41,040 bases of DNA from Nitrococcus sp. (lineage in GTDB: Bacteria > Pseudomonadota > Gammaproteobacteria > Nitrococcales > Nitrococcaceae): the NCBI GenBank assembly GCA_030452265.1, contig JAKDMQ010000002.1, forward strand, positions 1 to 41,040, given 5' to 3'. Made by a program: the position numbers and the translations under genes. Below, in pieces: positions 1-9,535 of this stretch (position 1 is its first letter; each line of letters opens with the position of its first letter). The notes beneath the pieces were generated by a model, which made no database searches, had not been told where the DNA came from, and was given only the letters and a program-made list of their open reading frames with translations.

Positions 1-1800
1 CACCCCGAGGTCGACCGCTCCGCTCAGGCAACCTACGATTTGACCGATCGCGAAGCCGAAGAAGAAGCCTTGGCCGGTACCGTCCGCGGCACCCATTTTG
101 CGGTTTCAGTACCGGATTCAGATGCCCAGGCTAGGGAAAAGCGCGGTTTTTTGGGCCGCTTCCAGCAAGGTTTTGAACGCGCTTTCGATGGCTTTCGTGA
201 TCGCTATAGCGCCGTGCTTGAACGCGCGGTCGCGCGCCGCGGGTTTACCGTCAGCGTCATGCTGACATTGGCGTTGGTTTCTTGTGGCTTGTTTTTTTTC
301 CTCGGCCACGAATTTTTCCCTGAGATTAAATCCGGCAGCCTCCAGATGCATATGCGGGCTCCACTGGGTACGCGCATCGAGGTCACAAGCCGTATTGTCT
401 CCTTGGTTGCGAAAGACATTAAGCGGCTGTTGCCGGGAGACCAGGTCGAAGGAATCATCAGTAATTGCGGCTTGCCGGTTGGCGTTCATAATTTGGCGTT
501 CATTCCGACACCCTCAGTCGGCACCATGGATTGCGACATCTCCATCTCGTTGAAGGATAAAGAATCAAAGGTTTGGGAATTGCGCGAAATACTGCGCAAG
601 GGCTTGGCGGAGCGCTACCCCGGCACCCGGTTCACGTTCCAACCTTCAACTCTGACCGCGCAGATTCTCAATTTCGGTTCACCCGCTCCGATCGACGTGC
701 AGGTCAACGGTCCGAACGCACGCGCCAACTATCAATTTGCCCGCAAATTGGCGGACAAACTGCGCGACGTTCCCGGCGCCAGAGACGTGGTCATCCAGCA
801 GCCCATGCGCATGCCGACTCTGTTGGTCAAAGGCAACCGTACATTCGAACGTAGTCTCAGCCTCAGCCACGAGAACTTCGGCCACAATCAGTTGATTGCC
901 AATGCAGGCAGCCTCCAGTTCGATATACATTATTGGCTGGATCACGAAACGGGTATGTCTTACCCGATCAATGTTTTTATCCCCCAGTTTGAGATGACCG
1001 AAGCCAATGATTTGAAGACCCTGCCCATTGGCCGTGGCCACAGCGGCGGGGTAACCTCCAGCCCCGATTTGCTCGGCAATGTCGCCACGATTTCTCCAGT
1101 CGGCACCCCGGGCCTCATCAACCACGCCGATCTCATGCCGGTGTTCGATATTTATGTATCCGCTGAAGGGCGTGACCTGGGCTCCGTGTTGGCCGATGTC
1201 GAGGAGATCGCAAACGAGATGGAAAGTGAATTGCCTAGAGGCGCGGAATTGGTCATTCGCGGCCAGGCGGAAAACATGCAGCAAGCCCAATTCGAGCTCC
1301 TTATCGGCCTCATTGGCGCTATGGTCCTGGTCTATTTGTTGATCGTCGTCAACTTCCAATCCTGGCTCGATCCTTTCATCATTATCACGGCGTTTTTCGG
1401 CGCATTTGCAGGCATCGCCTGGATATTGTTTGCCACCTATACGAACATTTCCGTGCCTGCGCTGACTGGCGCCATCATGGCTATGGGCACGGCAACGGCC
1501 AATTCGATCCTCGTCGTCGCTTACGCCCGCGAGCGTCTCGAGCTGCACGGCGATGCGTTGCGGGCGGCGATCGAAGCCGGGACCGCCCGTTTCCGCCCGG
1601 TATTGATGACCGCATCGGCGATGATCATCGGAATGGTGCCCATGGCGCTTGGCAACTCCCCGAATGCGCCGCTCGGACGCGCCGTCATTGGTGGCTTGGC
1701 GCTCGCCACCGTTTTCACTCTGCTTTTTGTACCATGCGTGTATGCCATTATCTATAGCCGGCGCTCCGCCCCCGCCGAGCAAGCGGAGGGTAATGCATGA
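1..1800 (+). CDS. RND efflux transporter permease subunit (AcrB/HAE1-like), C-terminal part, 5' truncated by the window edge
   Basis: Frame is open from base 1 into the 586 aa ORF; C-terminal RND helices 'GAIMAMGTATANSILVVAYARERLE', 'ARFRPVLMTASAMIIGMVPMAL'; followed by adaptor and OMF genes. Confidence 0.93.
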   Translation, partial: HPEVDRSAQATYDLTDREAEEEALAGTVRGTHFAVSVPDSDAQAREKRGFLGRFQQGFERAFDGFRDRYSAVLERAVARRGFTVSVMLTLALVSCGLFFFLGHEFFPEIKSGSLQMHMRAPLGTRIEVTSRIVSLVAKDIKRLLPGDQVEGIISNCGLPVGVHNLAFIPTPSVGTMDCDISISLKDKESKVWELREILRKGLAERYPGTRFTFQPSTLTAQILNFGSPAPIDVQVNGPNARANYQFARKLADKLRDVPGARDVVIQQPMRMPTLLVKGNRTFERSLSLSHENFGHNQLIANAGSLQFDIHYWLDHETGMSYPINVFIPQFEMTEANDLKTLPIGRGHSGGVTSSPDLLGNVATISPVGTPGLINHADLMPVFDIYVSAEGRDLGSVLADVEEIANEMESELPRGAELVIRGQAENMQQAQFELLIGLIGAMVLVYLLIVVNFQSWLDPFIIITAFFGAFAGIAWILFATYTNISVPALTGAIMAMGTATANSILVVAYARERLELHGDALRAAIEAGTARFRPVLMTASAMIIGMVPMALGNSPNAPLGRAVIGGLALATVFTLLFVPCVYAIIYSRRSAPAEQAEGNA

Positions 1801-3095
1801 GATTCCGCAGTATTCTGGCGATTGTCGTTGTTGTTATAGCCCTCGGGCTTTACCTCGGTTATCGCGTCTATGAGCACAAACACAACGCGGCTTCGTTGCG
1901 CGAGGAAACGCTCGCAATGGCCGTTCCGGAGGTGTCGGTCATTCATGCTAAACCGGCGCCGCCAACCAGGACCATTACCCTTCCTGGAACTCTAAGGGGT
2001 TGGCGTGAAGCGCAAATCTATGTGCGCGTGCCGGGATATGTGAAGATGTGGTACACGGACTACGGCGAGAGGGTGCAAAAAGGCGACCTCCTCGCCGTAA
2101 TCGCCACGCCGAGGCTCAAAGCCAAATACCGGATGGCCAAAGCGAAAGTGGAAGCTCAGCGCGCCAAGTATGAGCTTGCCGAAGTGACCGCTCAGCGCTA
2201 TACGAACCTAAGCTCATCCCACGCGGTTGCCAAGCAATCGATCACGGTGAAAAAGGCTGAATTGAAAATTGAAAAAGCATTGCTCGATAAAGCAAAGCAG
2301 CACCTTGAAAACATCGAGGCGAAGCTGCACTTTAAAAAGATCGTCGCGCCCTTTGATGGGGTGGTGATAGAGCGCAACGTCACCGTCGGCGATCTTGTCA
2401 ACCCGACAGGCAGCCTGAGCGTAAATGACCCGGAGAAAGAAGACAACGCGTTTACCGTGGCCAAGATCGATAAGCTCCGCCTTTTCGTCAGCGTGCCGCA
2501 GTCCTTCGGGCCCTTTCTCACGCGCGGTTTGACCGCCGATGTCACCGTGCGGCAATACCCTGATCGCCATTTCACCGCCGAGTTCCTGACTGTCGCGAAG
2601 GGGTTTGATGAGGACACGCGCACGGCGGTGACCGAATTCGTGGTCGAGAACAAGGATCATGAGCTTTGGCCCGGCTCCTATGCTCGGGTCCAGATCACGG
2701 CGCCGGTTGGAGGCGATGCGCTCATTATTCCGTCCAGTGCGCTGGTGTTTCAGGAGGAGGGTACGGCAGTGGCCGTGGTGACGCAGGATAACCGCATTCA
2801 CTACCAGCCGATCATCGTGGGTGCATTTCTCAACGCGGCATTCAAAGTGACCGAGGGCATCTCCAAAACCGACCGCATCGTGAACAATCCGAGTGCCGCT
2901 CTGCTTGAAGGGGATAAGGTTCGGATCGTAACCCCGAGGCCCGGCTATGTCGGGCAACCCCCAGCGGAGGCCGCATCCGAGGAATACGAACCCGCGGCAC
3001 CCGAGGAAAAGGAACCCGCAAGTGAGGAGAAGGAACCCAAAAGCAAGCGCTCCGCTCCGGATGATGGACTAGCGTATTCCAAGGGCACCGGATGA
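1797..3095 (+). CDS. RND efflux periplasmic adaptor subunit (HlyD/MFP family)
   Basis: N-terminal TM, 'GTLRGWREAQIYVRVPGYVKMWYTDYGERVQKGDLLAVIATP', 'IVAPFDGVVIERNVTVGDLV'; 4-nt overlap with upstream RND gene. Confidence 0.93.
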   Translation: MRFRSILAIVVVVIALGLYLGYRVYEHKHNAASLREETLAMAVPEVSVIHAKPAPPTRTITLPGTLRGWREAQIYVRVPGYVKMWYTDYGERVQKGDLLAVIATPRLKAKYRMAKAKVEAQRAKYELAEVTAQRYTNLSSSHAVAKQSITVKKAELKIEKALLDKAKQHLENIEAKLHFKKIVAPFDGVVIERNVTVGDLVNPTGSLSVNDPEKEDNAFTVAKIDKLRLFVSVPQSFGPFLTRGLTADVTVRQYPDRHFTAEFLTVAKGFDEDTRTAVTEFVVENKDHELWPGSYARVQITAPVGGDALIIPSSALVFQEEGTAVAVVTQDNRIHYQPIIVGAFLNAAFKVTEGISKTDRIVNNPSAALLEGDKVRIVTPRPGYVGQPPAEAASEEYEPAAPEEKEPASEEKEPKSKRSAPDDGLAYSKGTG

Positions 3096-4687
3096 GACGT
3101 ATTCTCCTTGCTGGCGCGCGATCCGGCTGTATTTTTTTGTTGGCGCTTGGTTTGACGGCTTGCATGAGCGGGCCGGCCATCGATCTGGCCCCCGACTATC
3201 AGCCGGCGCAATTCATCCTGCCGGACTCGTGGCGCGGAACGAGTCCTTTCGCCAAAGCGAACCCCTCGGCTGGCGAGTTGCGCCGGGATTGGTGGACGCT
3301 TTATCACGACCCGATTCTGAACCGGCTCGAAACGCAGGCCATAGCGGCTAACCCGGATCTGGAAGCCGCGGCCGAGCGGTTCATCCAAGCCCGCGATGTG
3401 ATGATGAAGAGCCGGTCGCGGCTCATTCCGCACATTGGGGTGGGGTTCGATGCCTCCAACAACAAACAGTCCGTCGATACTCTGTTTCGTGGCGTTGGCG
3501 AGGCTGACCGCGAAGCGACTCTCGTTTCCGGGGGGCTTGCTTCCTGGGAGCCGGATTTTTGGTCGAGGATCCGCAACGCGACCCGCATTGAGATCTACCA
3601 CGCCCAAGAAAGGGCCGCCGACTATGTGCTCGCGCGCCTCAGTCTGAATGCGGAAATTGCGACGGATTATTTTATATTGCGCGGCTTGGATGCGCAGGCG
3701 GCGATCTATAGGCAATCCGTCGCCTCCTACCAGAGTTTACTTGGGAAAGTGAGGAAGCGGTTTGCCGGCGCTCTGGCACCGAAAATCGATGTCACCCGCA
3801 CCCAGTTCCTGTTGTTCAGCACGCAGGCGAGACTGCTCGACATTCAAGCTAAGCGCCAAGTCTTGGAACATGCGCTCGCCATCCTCGTCAATCGGGCGCC
3901 CGTCAGTTTCAATATCGAGCCGATAAACCGGTTTCCATCAGTGGCGTTCAAGGTGCCGGTGGAAATTCCTTCGACCTTGCTGGAGCGCCGGCCCGACATC
4001 GCCGCGATGGAGCGCAAGATGGCACAAGCGAACCGTGCCATTGGAATCGCTCGTGCTGCTTTTTATCCCCATGTGTCTTTCGGAGCCGGCGCCGGATTTG
4101 AAGGAATCGCCAGTCTATTCGAGCTCGCCAAAAGTTTCTGGTCCTATGGCTTAGATGTTTCACTCCCGATCTTCCAGGGTGGCTATCGCCGTGCCGAATT
4201 GCAACGATCCTGGTCGGCCTATCGCGAGACAGTGGACAAATACCGTTCGACGGTGCTCGATGCCTTTCGTGAAGTTGAGAACGGTTTGAGCCGGACCAAC
4301 CTGTTCTCCGCCCGGGTTGAAAAGCTGGTAGCCGCCGTCGATGCTGCGCGTCAAACGCAATTCATGACCATGAAACTCTATCATGGCGGTTTGGCTAACA
4401 GCCTGGCACTCCTCATGGCGCAAATCCGCGTTCTAAATGCACGTATCGACGCAGTGCAAGGTAAAGTCGACCGGGTGAAAGCCTCGGTTGCGCTCATTCG
4501 CTCCCTAGGCGGCGGCTGGAACCGCACGCGATTGCCAGCCGACGAAGAAATCCAGCCCTTCGGAGTTTTCCAATATACCGATCTCGACAAACCGCCGCCT
4601 GCCGGAGGAATCGATGTTCCGACGAGCGATTACGGGATATACAATAATGATTTGACCAAGCCCGTTTTCACGAAGCAAGAGAAATAG
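3092..4687 (+). CDS. Outer-membrane efflux lipoprotein (NodT/OprM-like)
   Basis: Lipobox-like 'LALGLTACM', 'LLERRPDIAAMERKMAQANRAIGIARAAFYPHVSFGAGAGF'; overlaps the adaptor gene. Confidence 0.93.
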   Translation: MRRILLAGARSGCIFLLALGLTACMSGPAIDLAPDYQPAQFILPDSWRGTSPFAKANPSAGELRRDWWTLYHDPILNRLETQAIAANPDLEAAAERFIQARDVMMKSRSRLIPHIGVGFDASNNKQSVDTLFRGVGEADREATLVSGGLASWEPDFWSRIRNATRIEIYHAQERAADYVLARLSLNAEIATDYFILRGLDAQAAIYRQSVASYQSLLGKVRKRFAGALAPKIDVTRTQFLLFSTQARLLDIQAKRQVLEHALAILVNRAPVSFNIEPINRFPSVAFKVPVEIPSTLLERRPDIAAMERKMAQANRAIGIARAAFYPHVSFGAGAGFEGIASLFELAKSFWSYGLDVSLPIFQGGYRRAELQRSWSAYRETVDKYRSTVLDAFREVENGLSRTNLFSARVEKLVAAVDAARQTQFMTMKLYHGGLANSLALLMAQIRVLNARIDAVQGKVDRVKASVALIRSLGGGWNRTRLPADEEIQPFGVFQYTDLDKPPPAGGIDVPTSDYGIYNNDLTKPVFTKQEK

Positions 4688-4692
4688 GAGCC

Positions 4693-6072
4693 TTACTTGG
4701 CGGAGCTTGCCAGATGGTATTTTTGTATTCGGTAACGCAGGGTCTCGCGCGTGGCTTTGAGCAAGCGGGCCGCGGCGGTCACGTTGCCGGCGGCGTGGGT
4801 CAAAGCGGTTTCGATGATGTGCCGCTCCATTTCCTCTAGCGACAGACTGCCATCCAATGGTAGGTGAACGGTACTGTCGTTACCCGAACCGATGGGTGCT
4901 CCCGGCAGCCCTAGCCACTGCTCGGGAAGACTCTCATCTTCGGCAAGCAGAACGCAGCGTTCAATGGAATTGCGCAGCTCGCGTACATTGCCGGGCCAAT
5001 GATAGCGCTCCAGCGCTGCCCAGGCGGTTTCCGGAATGACGCGCACGCGCTTACCGGCCTTGGCATTGAACTCTTCCACCACGAGCGGGACCAATAAGCG
5101 CAAGTCTTCTTTGCGTTCTCGAAGCGGTGGGATTGTCAGTTGAAAAACCGCAAGGCGGTGATATAAATCGATGCGAAAATGCTCGGCTTCCACTTCTTTG
5201 GCCAAATCACGTTTGGAGGCGGCGATGATTTGCACATCTACTTGGATGTCCCGTTTGCCTCCCAGACGCCGGAAGCGTTTGTCTTCCACGGCTTTGAGCA
5301 ATTTGGCTTGGGTGCCGAGATCGAGCTCACCGAGCTCGTCCAAAAAGAGCGTGCCTCCGTCAGCCTGTTCCAATAAACCATGATGGCGGCTCGCGGCACC
5401 GGTGAAGGCGCCGGCCTCGTAACCGAAGAGCTCCGATTCCACCAGTTCTCGTGGAAGGGCGGCGGAATTGAGCTCCACCCAGGGCCCCTGGCGCCGAAGC
5501 CCACTGTAGTGCAGCACCCGCGCGGCCAATCCTTTGCCGGTACCGGTCTCGCCTTGAATCACCAGCGAGGAGAACGGAAGCTGGGCAAGACGCTCGAGCA
5601 TTTGGCGCAGTTTGTTCGTTGGAGGGCTATCGCCTACAAATACGCCCGGAGTGTAGCGGGCGTTGCCTTGGGCGGCTTCGAAAGTAAGCCGGCGCTGGGC
5701 GTGGGCGCAGCGGGCGGCGTTTTCCAGCAAGAGCCTCAGGTAGCCTGGATCGCAGGGTTTTTCCAGGAAGTCGTAGACGCCCAGACGCACGGCCCGAACC
5801 GAGTCCGCAACCGTGCCGTAGCCGGTGAGAAAAATCCATTCGCAGCCGGGACGGCGTCCGCCGTGTTGTTCGAAGAAATCCAAGGCGTTGCCGTCAGGTA
5901 AGCTCATATCCGACAACACCACCAAAGGTTCCAACTGCTGCTCGGTCAACAGCCGCCTGGCCTCGTCAAGATTGCGCGCCAGCCAAACGTCCCACTCCAG
6001 CTTTCGGTAGTGGTGGGCCAGTTCTTCCCCCAGTAAGCGTTCATCTTCGACGATCAGGAGAGAGTTGCTCAT
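4693..6072 (-). CDS. Sigma54-dependent response regulator (NtrC family: receiver, AAA+, Fis HTH)
   Basis: Receiver 'VVLSDMSLPDGNALDFF', Walker A 'GETGTGKG', sigma54-contact 'GAFTGA', 'ESELFGYEAGAFTGA', C-terminal Fis-type HTH. Confidence 0.96.
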   Translation of the reverse strand: MSNSLLIVEDERLLGEELAHHYRKLEWDVWLARNLDEARRLLTEQQLEPLVVLSDMSLPDGNALDFFEQHGGRRPGCEWIFLTGYGTVADSVRAVRLGVYDFLEKPCDPGYLRLLLENAARCAHAQRRLTFEAAQGNARYTPGVFVGDSPPTNKLRQMLERLAQLPFSSLVIQGETGTGKGLAARVLHYSGLRRQGPWVELNSAALPRELVESELFGYEAGAFTGAASRHHGLLEQADGGTLFLDELGELDLGTQAKLLKAVEDKRFRRLGGKRDIQVDVQIIAASKRDLAKEVEAEHFRIDLYHRLAVFQLTIPPLRERKEDLRLLVPLVVEEFNAKAGKRVRVIPETAWAALERYHWPGNVRELRNSIERCVLLAEDESLPEQWLGLPGAPIGSGNDSTVHLPLDGSLSLEEMERHIIETALTHAAGNVTAAARLLKATRETLRYRIQKYHLASSAK

Positions 6073-7520
6073 GGTAGCTCCACGATTACCCGAGCGCCGT
6101 GAGGCTCTCTGTTGCCGAGCTTCACGCGACCGTCGAGGGAAGAAACGAAGCGTTTGACCATCAGGAGACCGAGGCCGGTGCCGCCTGCCCGGCCGCTGGC
6201 AAAGGGGCGAATGCCGCTGTCCAGCATTTCCCTGGGGAACCCTGGGCCGTCGTCGCTAACCGTAAGCAACAGTCGATCTTGCTTGCGATGAGTTTCCACC
6301 CATATGTTGCCGGGCCCTTCTTCCAGAACTTGCGCGGCGTTTAGCACCAAGTTGATCAATGCCTGGCGCAGGCCGGTTTGCGGCAGTCGCGCCTTGAGCT
6401 GCTCTTCCCCGTCATAATGGAGCTCAATTGCATCGGCGATCTGGTAACGAATGAGCTCCAATACTTCTCGAACCTCCAGGTCGAGGTCGGCCTCTTTGAT
6501 CGGCTCGGGTTGATGCCGGGCCTGACCCAGTAGCTGATTGAAATGCCGGTTCATGCGTTCCAACTCGGTAATAATCAGTTCAAATCGACGCTGCATGTCC
6601 GCGTCGTGGCACTCGGCGCGCAGATTATGCAAGGTGATTTGGATACCGGCCAGGGGGTTGCGCAGTTCATGGGCGATCCCGGCGACCACCTCGCCCACCG
6701 CCGCGAGGCGTTCGGCGCGGGCTAGATTCTGGCTTTGGGCCAGCAAGGTTCGAGCGGCGGTGCGGACTTGAGCCTCCAAGGAACGGGTGTGCGCCGCGCG
6801 AGCCTCCTCGAGCGCGGCGAGCCTGGTAACCATGTGGTTGTAGTTGCTGATGAGGGTGCTCCAGGGCGGCACCTCGTCGGCAACGGGGATCGGCTCCAAA
6901 CGCCCTTCGGATAGCCGTAACAAGAGGTGGTTCATGCGTTTGAGGTGGGAAAACAGCCAATGCCGGGCGAGGATGATGCCCAGGCCCAGCAGTAGGGTCA
7001 GGGCGGCGGTGCCAGCCAGCGCCGCTTCCAGCTCTATCTCGGTGTCGTCCACCACCTTGGTCAATAGATTGCGTTCGTTGATGTTTTCGTGTTCCAGTAA
7101 ATTTTGGAGCTTAAGGGCAACTGTTGCCAAATGCGCTTCAGTCGGGTGTTCCAGAAGACGCAGGATGGGGTCGATCGGCGCTTGCAATCGTCCTGTGGCA
7201 AGTTCCCTCAATGCAGCTTGCAACCGGGCTAGCGCGGCCGCATCGGGTTGCCCGGACGGCAGTTGACGGATGCGTTGCTCGATGGCCTGGAGTCGATTTA
7301 CCTGGCCGACCGTATTCTCGATCTGGTGGATTCGCCCCAGATTGCGCCAGGTCAAGACGGTGAAGCCAATCAGTACCGACAACAGGGCAAGGGCCAATAC
7401 GCCGCCGCTGATTAGGATCGGCTGGTAGAGTAGGGATTTGGCGGGCATGGGGCGGCGAGTGGCCGGGTTGAGCTCGCGGTTGTGCTCCACTTGAGCCTCT
7501 ATGTGATCGTTCAGGGGCAT
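6069..7520 (-). CDS. Sensor histidine kinase partner
   Basis: Two TM helices, H-box 'GIAHELRNPLAGIQ', N/G boxes 'LINLVLNAAQVLEEG', 'VSDDGPGFP', 'GTGLGLLMVKRFV'; 4-nt overlap with the response regulator. Confidence 0.95.
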   Translation of the reverse strand: MPLNDHIEAQVEHNRELNPATRRPMPAKSLLYQPILISGGVLALALLSVLIGFTVLTWRNLGRIHQIENTVGQVNRLQAIEQRIRQLPSGQPDAAALARLQAALRELATGRLQAPIDPILRLLEHPTEAHLATVALKLQNLLEHENINERNLLTKVVDDTEIELEAALAGTAALTLLLGLGIILARHWLFSHLKRMNHLLLRLSEGRLEPIPVADEVPPWSTLISNYNHMVTRLAALEEARAAHTRSLEAQVRTAARTLLAQSQNLARAERLAAVGEVVAGIAHELRNPLAGIQITLHNLRAECHDADMQRRFELIITELERMNRHFNQLLGQARHQPEPIKEADLDLEVREVLELIRYQIADAIELHYDGEEQLKARLPQTGLRQALINLVLNAAQVLEEGPGNIWVETHRKQDRLLLTVSDDGPGFPREMLDSGIRPFASGRAGGTGLGLLMVKRFVSSLDGRVKLGNREPHGARVIVELP

Positions 7521-7618
7521 GACGCCATAGCTCTATTGGACACGCGCACCACGAAAGCTTGCGAAAAACTTTCAGGTGCGCGTCGGGTTGAAAGCGAAAT
7601 ACCGGAAGCCGGGCTATA

Positions 7619-7805
7619 TCATGCTTTGCCACGCCCCGCGTTGGCGATCCGACTGATCGTAGCGTAGTGCAAACCGGCGCGCTCGGCGATTGCGCTCAAA
7701 GTATACGCCGCGCTGGCATAAGCCGCTTCGATGCCTGCGTTGCGGCTGGATACCTCGGTTGGTACTACGCCAGTGAGTTGTGGGTAGGTTTTTTTAGCCG
7801 CCCCA
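7619..7805 (-). pseudogene. C-terminal remnant of a transposase (Y1_Tnp/RAYT-like HTH tail)
   Basis: Minus-strand reading without a start: 'TYPQLTGVVPTEVSSRNAGIEAAYASAAYTLSAIAERAGLHYATISRIANAGRGKA*'; the 'HYATISRI' HTH tail resembles the C terminus of Y1-type transposases. Confidence 0.5.
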
Positions 7806-7922
7806 AGGCCAATTGGCGGGTGGCTTGCAAGGGCGCGCGCACACCGGGTTGATCAGGTATTCGCTGCACCCCGTGCATGGATGCTCCCCTGTAGCCATGG
7901 AACGTCATTGCGGCATGAGCGG

Positions 7923-8239
7923 CTATGCGACGTTCAATGGGCTAATGCGTTTGATATTTTTCCCGACAGCTTGGCTTGCATCCCAAAGGTCGACCGCTCT
8001 CTGCGCGTTCAACCAGAATTCGGGCGTGTTGCCGAATAGACGTGCGAGCCGAAGTGCCATCCGCGGGCTTAGAGCCCGACGCTCCCGAAGCAGTTCGTTG
8101 ATCGTCTGGCGCGAGAGACCCCCAACGCCGCGGCGATACTCGATGCAGTGAGTCCGTAATCCGGCAGGAAGTCTTCGCGGAGCATCTCACCTGGGTGGGT
8201 TGGCCGAATTGCTCTATGCCTAATATTTGGAATGCCCAT
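7923..8239 (-). pseudogene. HigA-family antitoxin, frameshifted
   Basis: 'MGIPNIRHRAIRPTHPGEMLREDFLPDYGLTASSIAAALGVSR' in one frame continues as 'LSRQTINELLRERRALSPRMALRLARLFGNTPEFWLNAQRAVDLWDASQAVGKNIKRISPLNVA*' in another; switch at about 8108-8118. Confidence 0.8.
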
Positions 8240-8359
8240 GTCATACCTCAGTGATAGAGCGTAATCCGTCACGTGACGCATGCCAACGTGCGGAGATGCC
8301 ATGCACCTCCTTGGGGTCATCTGCCGATGTGGGTTTGCCCAAGCTTTGGAATGGTACCC

Positions 8360-8392
8360 GCGGGTGGCCCAGGTTGCTTGCAACCTGGGTCT
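8360..8392 (+). repeat. REP-like palindrome, copy 1
   Basis: gcgggtggcccaggttgcttgcaacctgggtct; internal hairpin cccaggttgc-tt-gcaacctggg; exact inverted copy at 8578-8610. Confidence 0.85.
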
Positions 8393-8577
8393 TGAAGAGG
8401 CAAACCCCTTTACCCGACGATGCACTGCTCGGAGAGTTGCCTCCGGCAGTGTGCAATCGATAAGGTTGGTGCTGTGAGTGATCAGCGACGACAGTATGCC
8501 GATCAACGTTACGTTCATTTCGTGACGTTTTCGATCTTTCGGCGGCGTCGATTGCTCGATTTGGATCGGTCTCCCGT

Positions 8578-8610
8578 AGACCCAGGTTGCAAGCAACCTG
8601 GGCCACCCGC
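8578..8610 (-). repeat. REP-like palindrome, copy 2 (inverted)
   Basis: agacccaggttgcaagcaacctgggccacccgc is the exact reverse complement of 8360-8392 (33/33). Confidence 0.85.
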
Positions 8611-8616
8611 GCTAGT

Positions 8617-8761
8617 TCAAAGCTGGTAGGGCAGCCTGATTCCTGGAAGGTTCGCGGAGAAGTCTTTTGTGTTGCGAGTGACGAGCAGTGCGCCGTGATG
8701 TTGGGAGGTGGCCCAGATAGACGAGAATGTTGGTGTCAAACAGCGCCTTCAAGGTGGCCAC
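8617..8761 (-). pseudogene. VapC (PIN-domain) toxin with internal deletion and frameshift
   Basis: N-terminus 'ATLKALFDTNILVYLGH' and C-terminus 'GALLVTRNTKDFSANLPGIRLPYQL*' are in different frames, with most of the domain missing; directly downstream of the RHH antitoxin. Confidence 0.75.
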
Positions 8762-8967
8762 TCCTGGCGCAGAGCTTCCTGGTACGACAGGCCATCGCTG
8801 CGGTTAGCCCACACACCGAAAGCTTCCTCGCTCGGTTGTGGTTGGTGCAAATCGAGATACTGACGCACCGCGCGTCGAATGGTCTCTGCCTGCGAAATCT
8901 GCTCCCGCTTCGCGAGTGCCTTTATTGCTTGGAGCTCCTTTTCTGGAAAGTCAACTATGGTTCGCAT
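8749..8967 (-). CDS. Ribbon-helix-helix antitoxin (CopG/VapB-like)
   Basis: 'MRTIVDFPEKELQAIKALAKREQISQAETIRRAVRQYLDLHQ' RHH pattern; overlaps the decayed PIN gene. Confidence 0.8.
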   Translation of the reverse strand: MRTIVDFPEKELQAIKALAKREQISQAETIRRAVRQYLDLHQPQPSEEAFGVWANRSDGLSYQEALRQEWPP

Positions 8968-9253
8968 GATGCGGGACTCACTTTGTATCAGATAACGATA
9001 TCATACGCACGCCGATCTGCCCTTGCGCCGTTCTTTCTGTAATTCGGTCTGAAGCGTCAGATGAGCACCATGCAGCGACGCAACGGTCGGGCGGTGGAGC
9101 AGGCGCTAGCTCGGCTGCTGCCGGAGCACTCGGGCGAGGTATTTGAGACCACACTGGCCGGTCGCACCCTTCGAGAGCTGAGATGGCGGCAGCTTGTCTA
9201 GCCAATGTCCGGACAGTTATAACAACGGTATCTCGAATCCGAAGAGGTACGTC

Positions 9254-9532
9254 ATGAGCACCCTGAATCCGTCCAAGACCGAACGCATAGATGTTCGCGC
9301 CAGCAGCCAGGTGAAGCAGCTACTGCAAGAGGCCGCGCGCTCCTGCCATAAGAATGTCAGCGAGTTTCTGCTCGACGCGGGCGTAACGGCGGCAGCGCAG
9401 GCATTGGCGGATCGCCGTCAGTTCGTGCTAGGTGAGGCGCGATGGCAGGCGTTCCAGGAGGCGCTGGATCGTCCGGTTCAAAACAAGCCGCGCTTGAAGA
9501 GCCTGCTCCGCGAGCCTGGGGTGCTGGATTGA
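9254..9532 (+). CDS. DUF1778-type antitoxin (TacA-like)
   Basis: 'KTERIDVRASSQVKQLLQEAARSCHKNVSEFLLDAGVTAAAQALADRRQFVLGEARWQAFQEALDRP'; ATG at 9254. Confidence 0.9.
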   Translation: MSTLNPSKTERIDVRASSQVKQLLQEAARSCHKNVSEFLLDAGVTAAAQALADRRQFVLGEARWQAFQEALDRPVQNKPRLKSLLREPGVLD

Positions 9533-9535
9533 GCG

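Noticed and set aside
679-1782. 367 aa minus-strand ORF
   Set aside because: Shadow ORF antisense to the RND permease; no recognisable domain
8360-8392. TGGC...TTGC in the REP considered as a sigma54 box
   Set aside because: GG-to-GC spacing is 8 or 12, not 10; explained by the palindrome
9061-9201. 47-codon plus ORF 'MSTMQRRNGRAVEQALARLLPEHSGEVFETTLAGRTLRELRWRQLV'
   Set aside because: Coding-like but too short and no family recognised; could be another gene remnant
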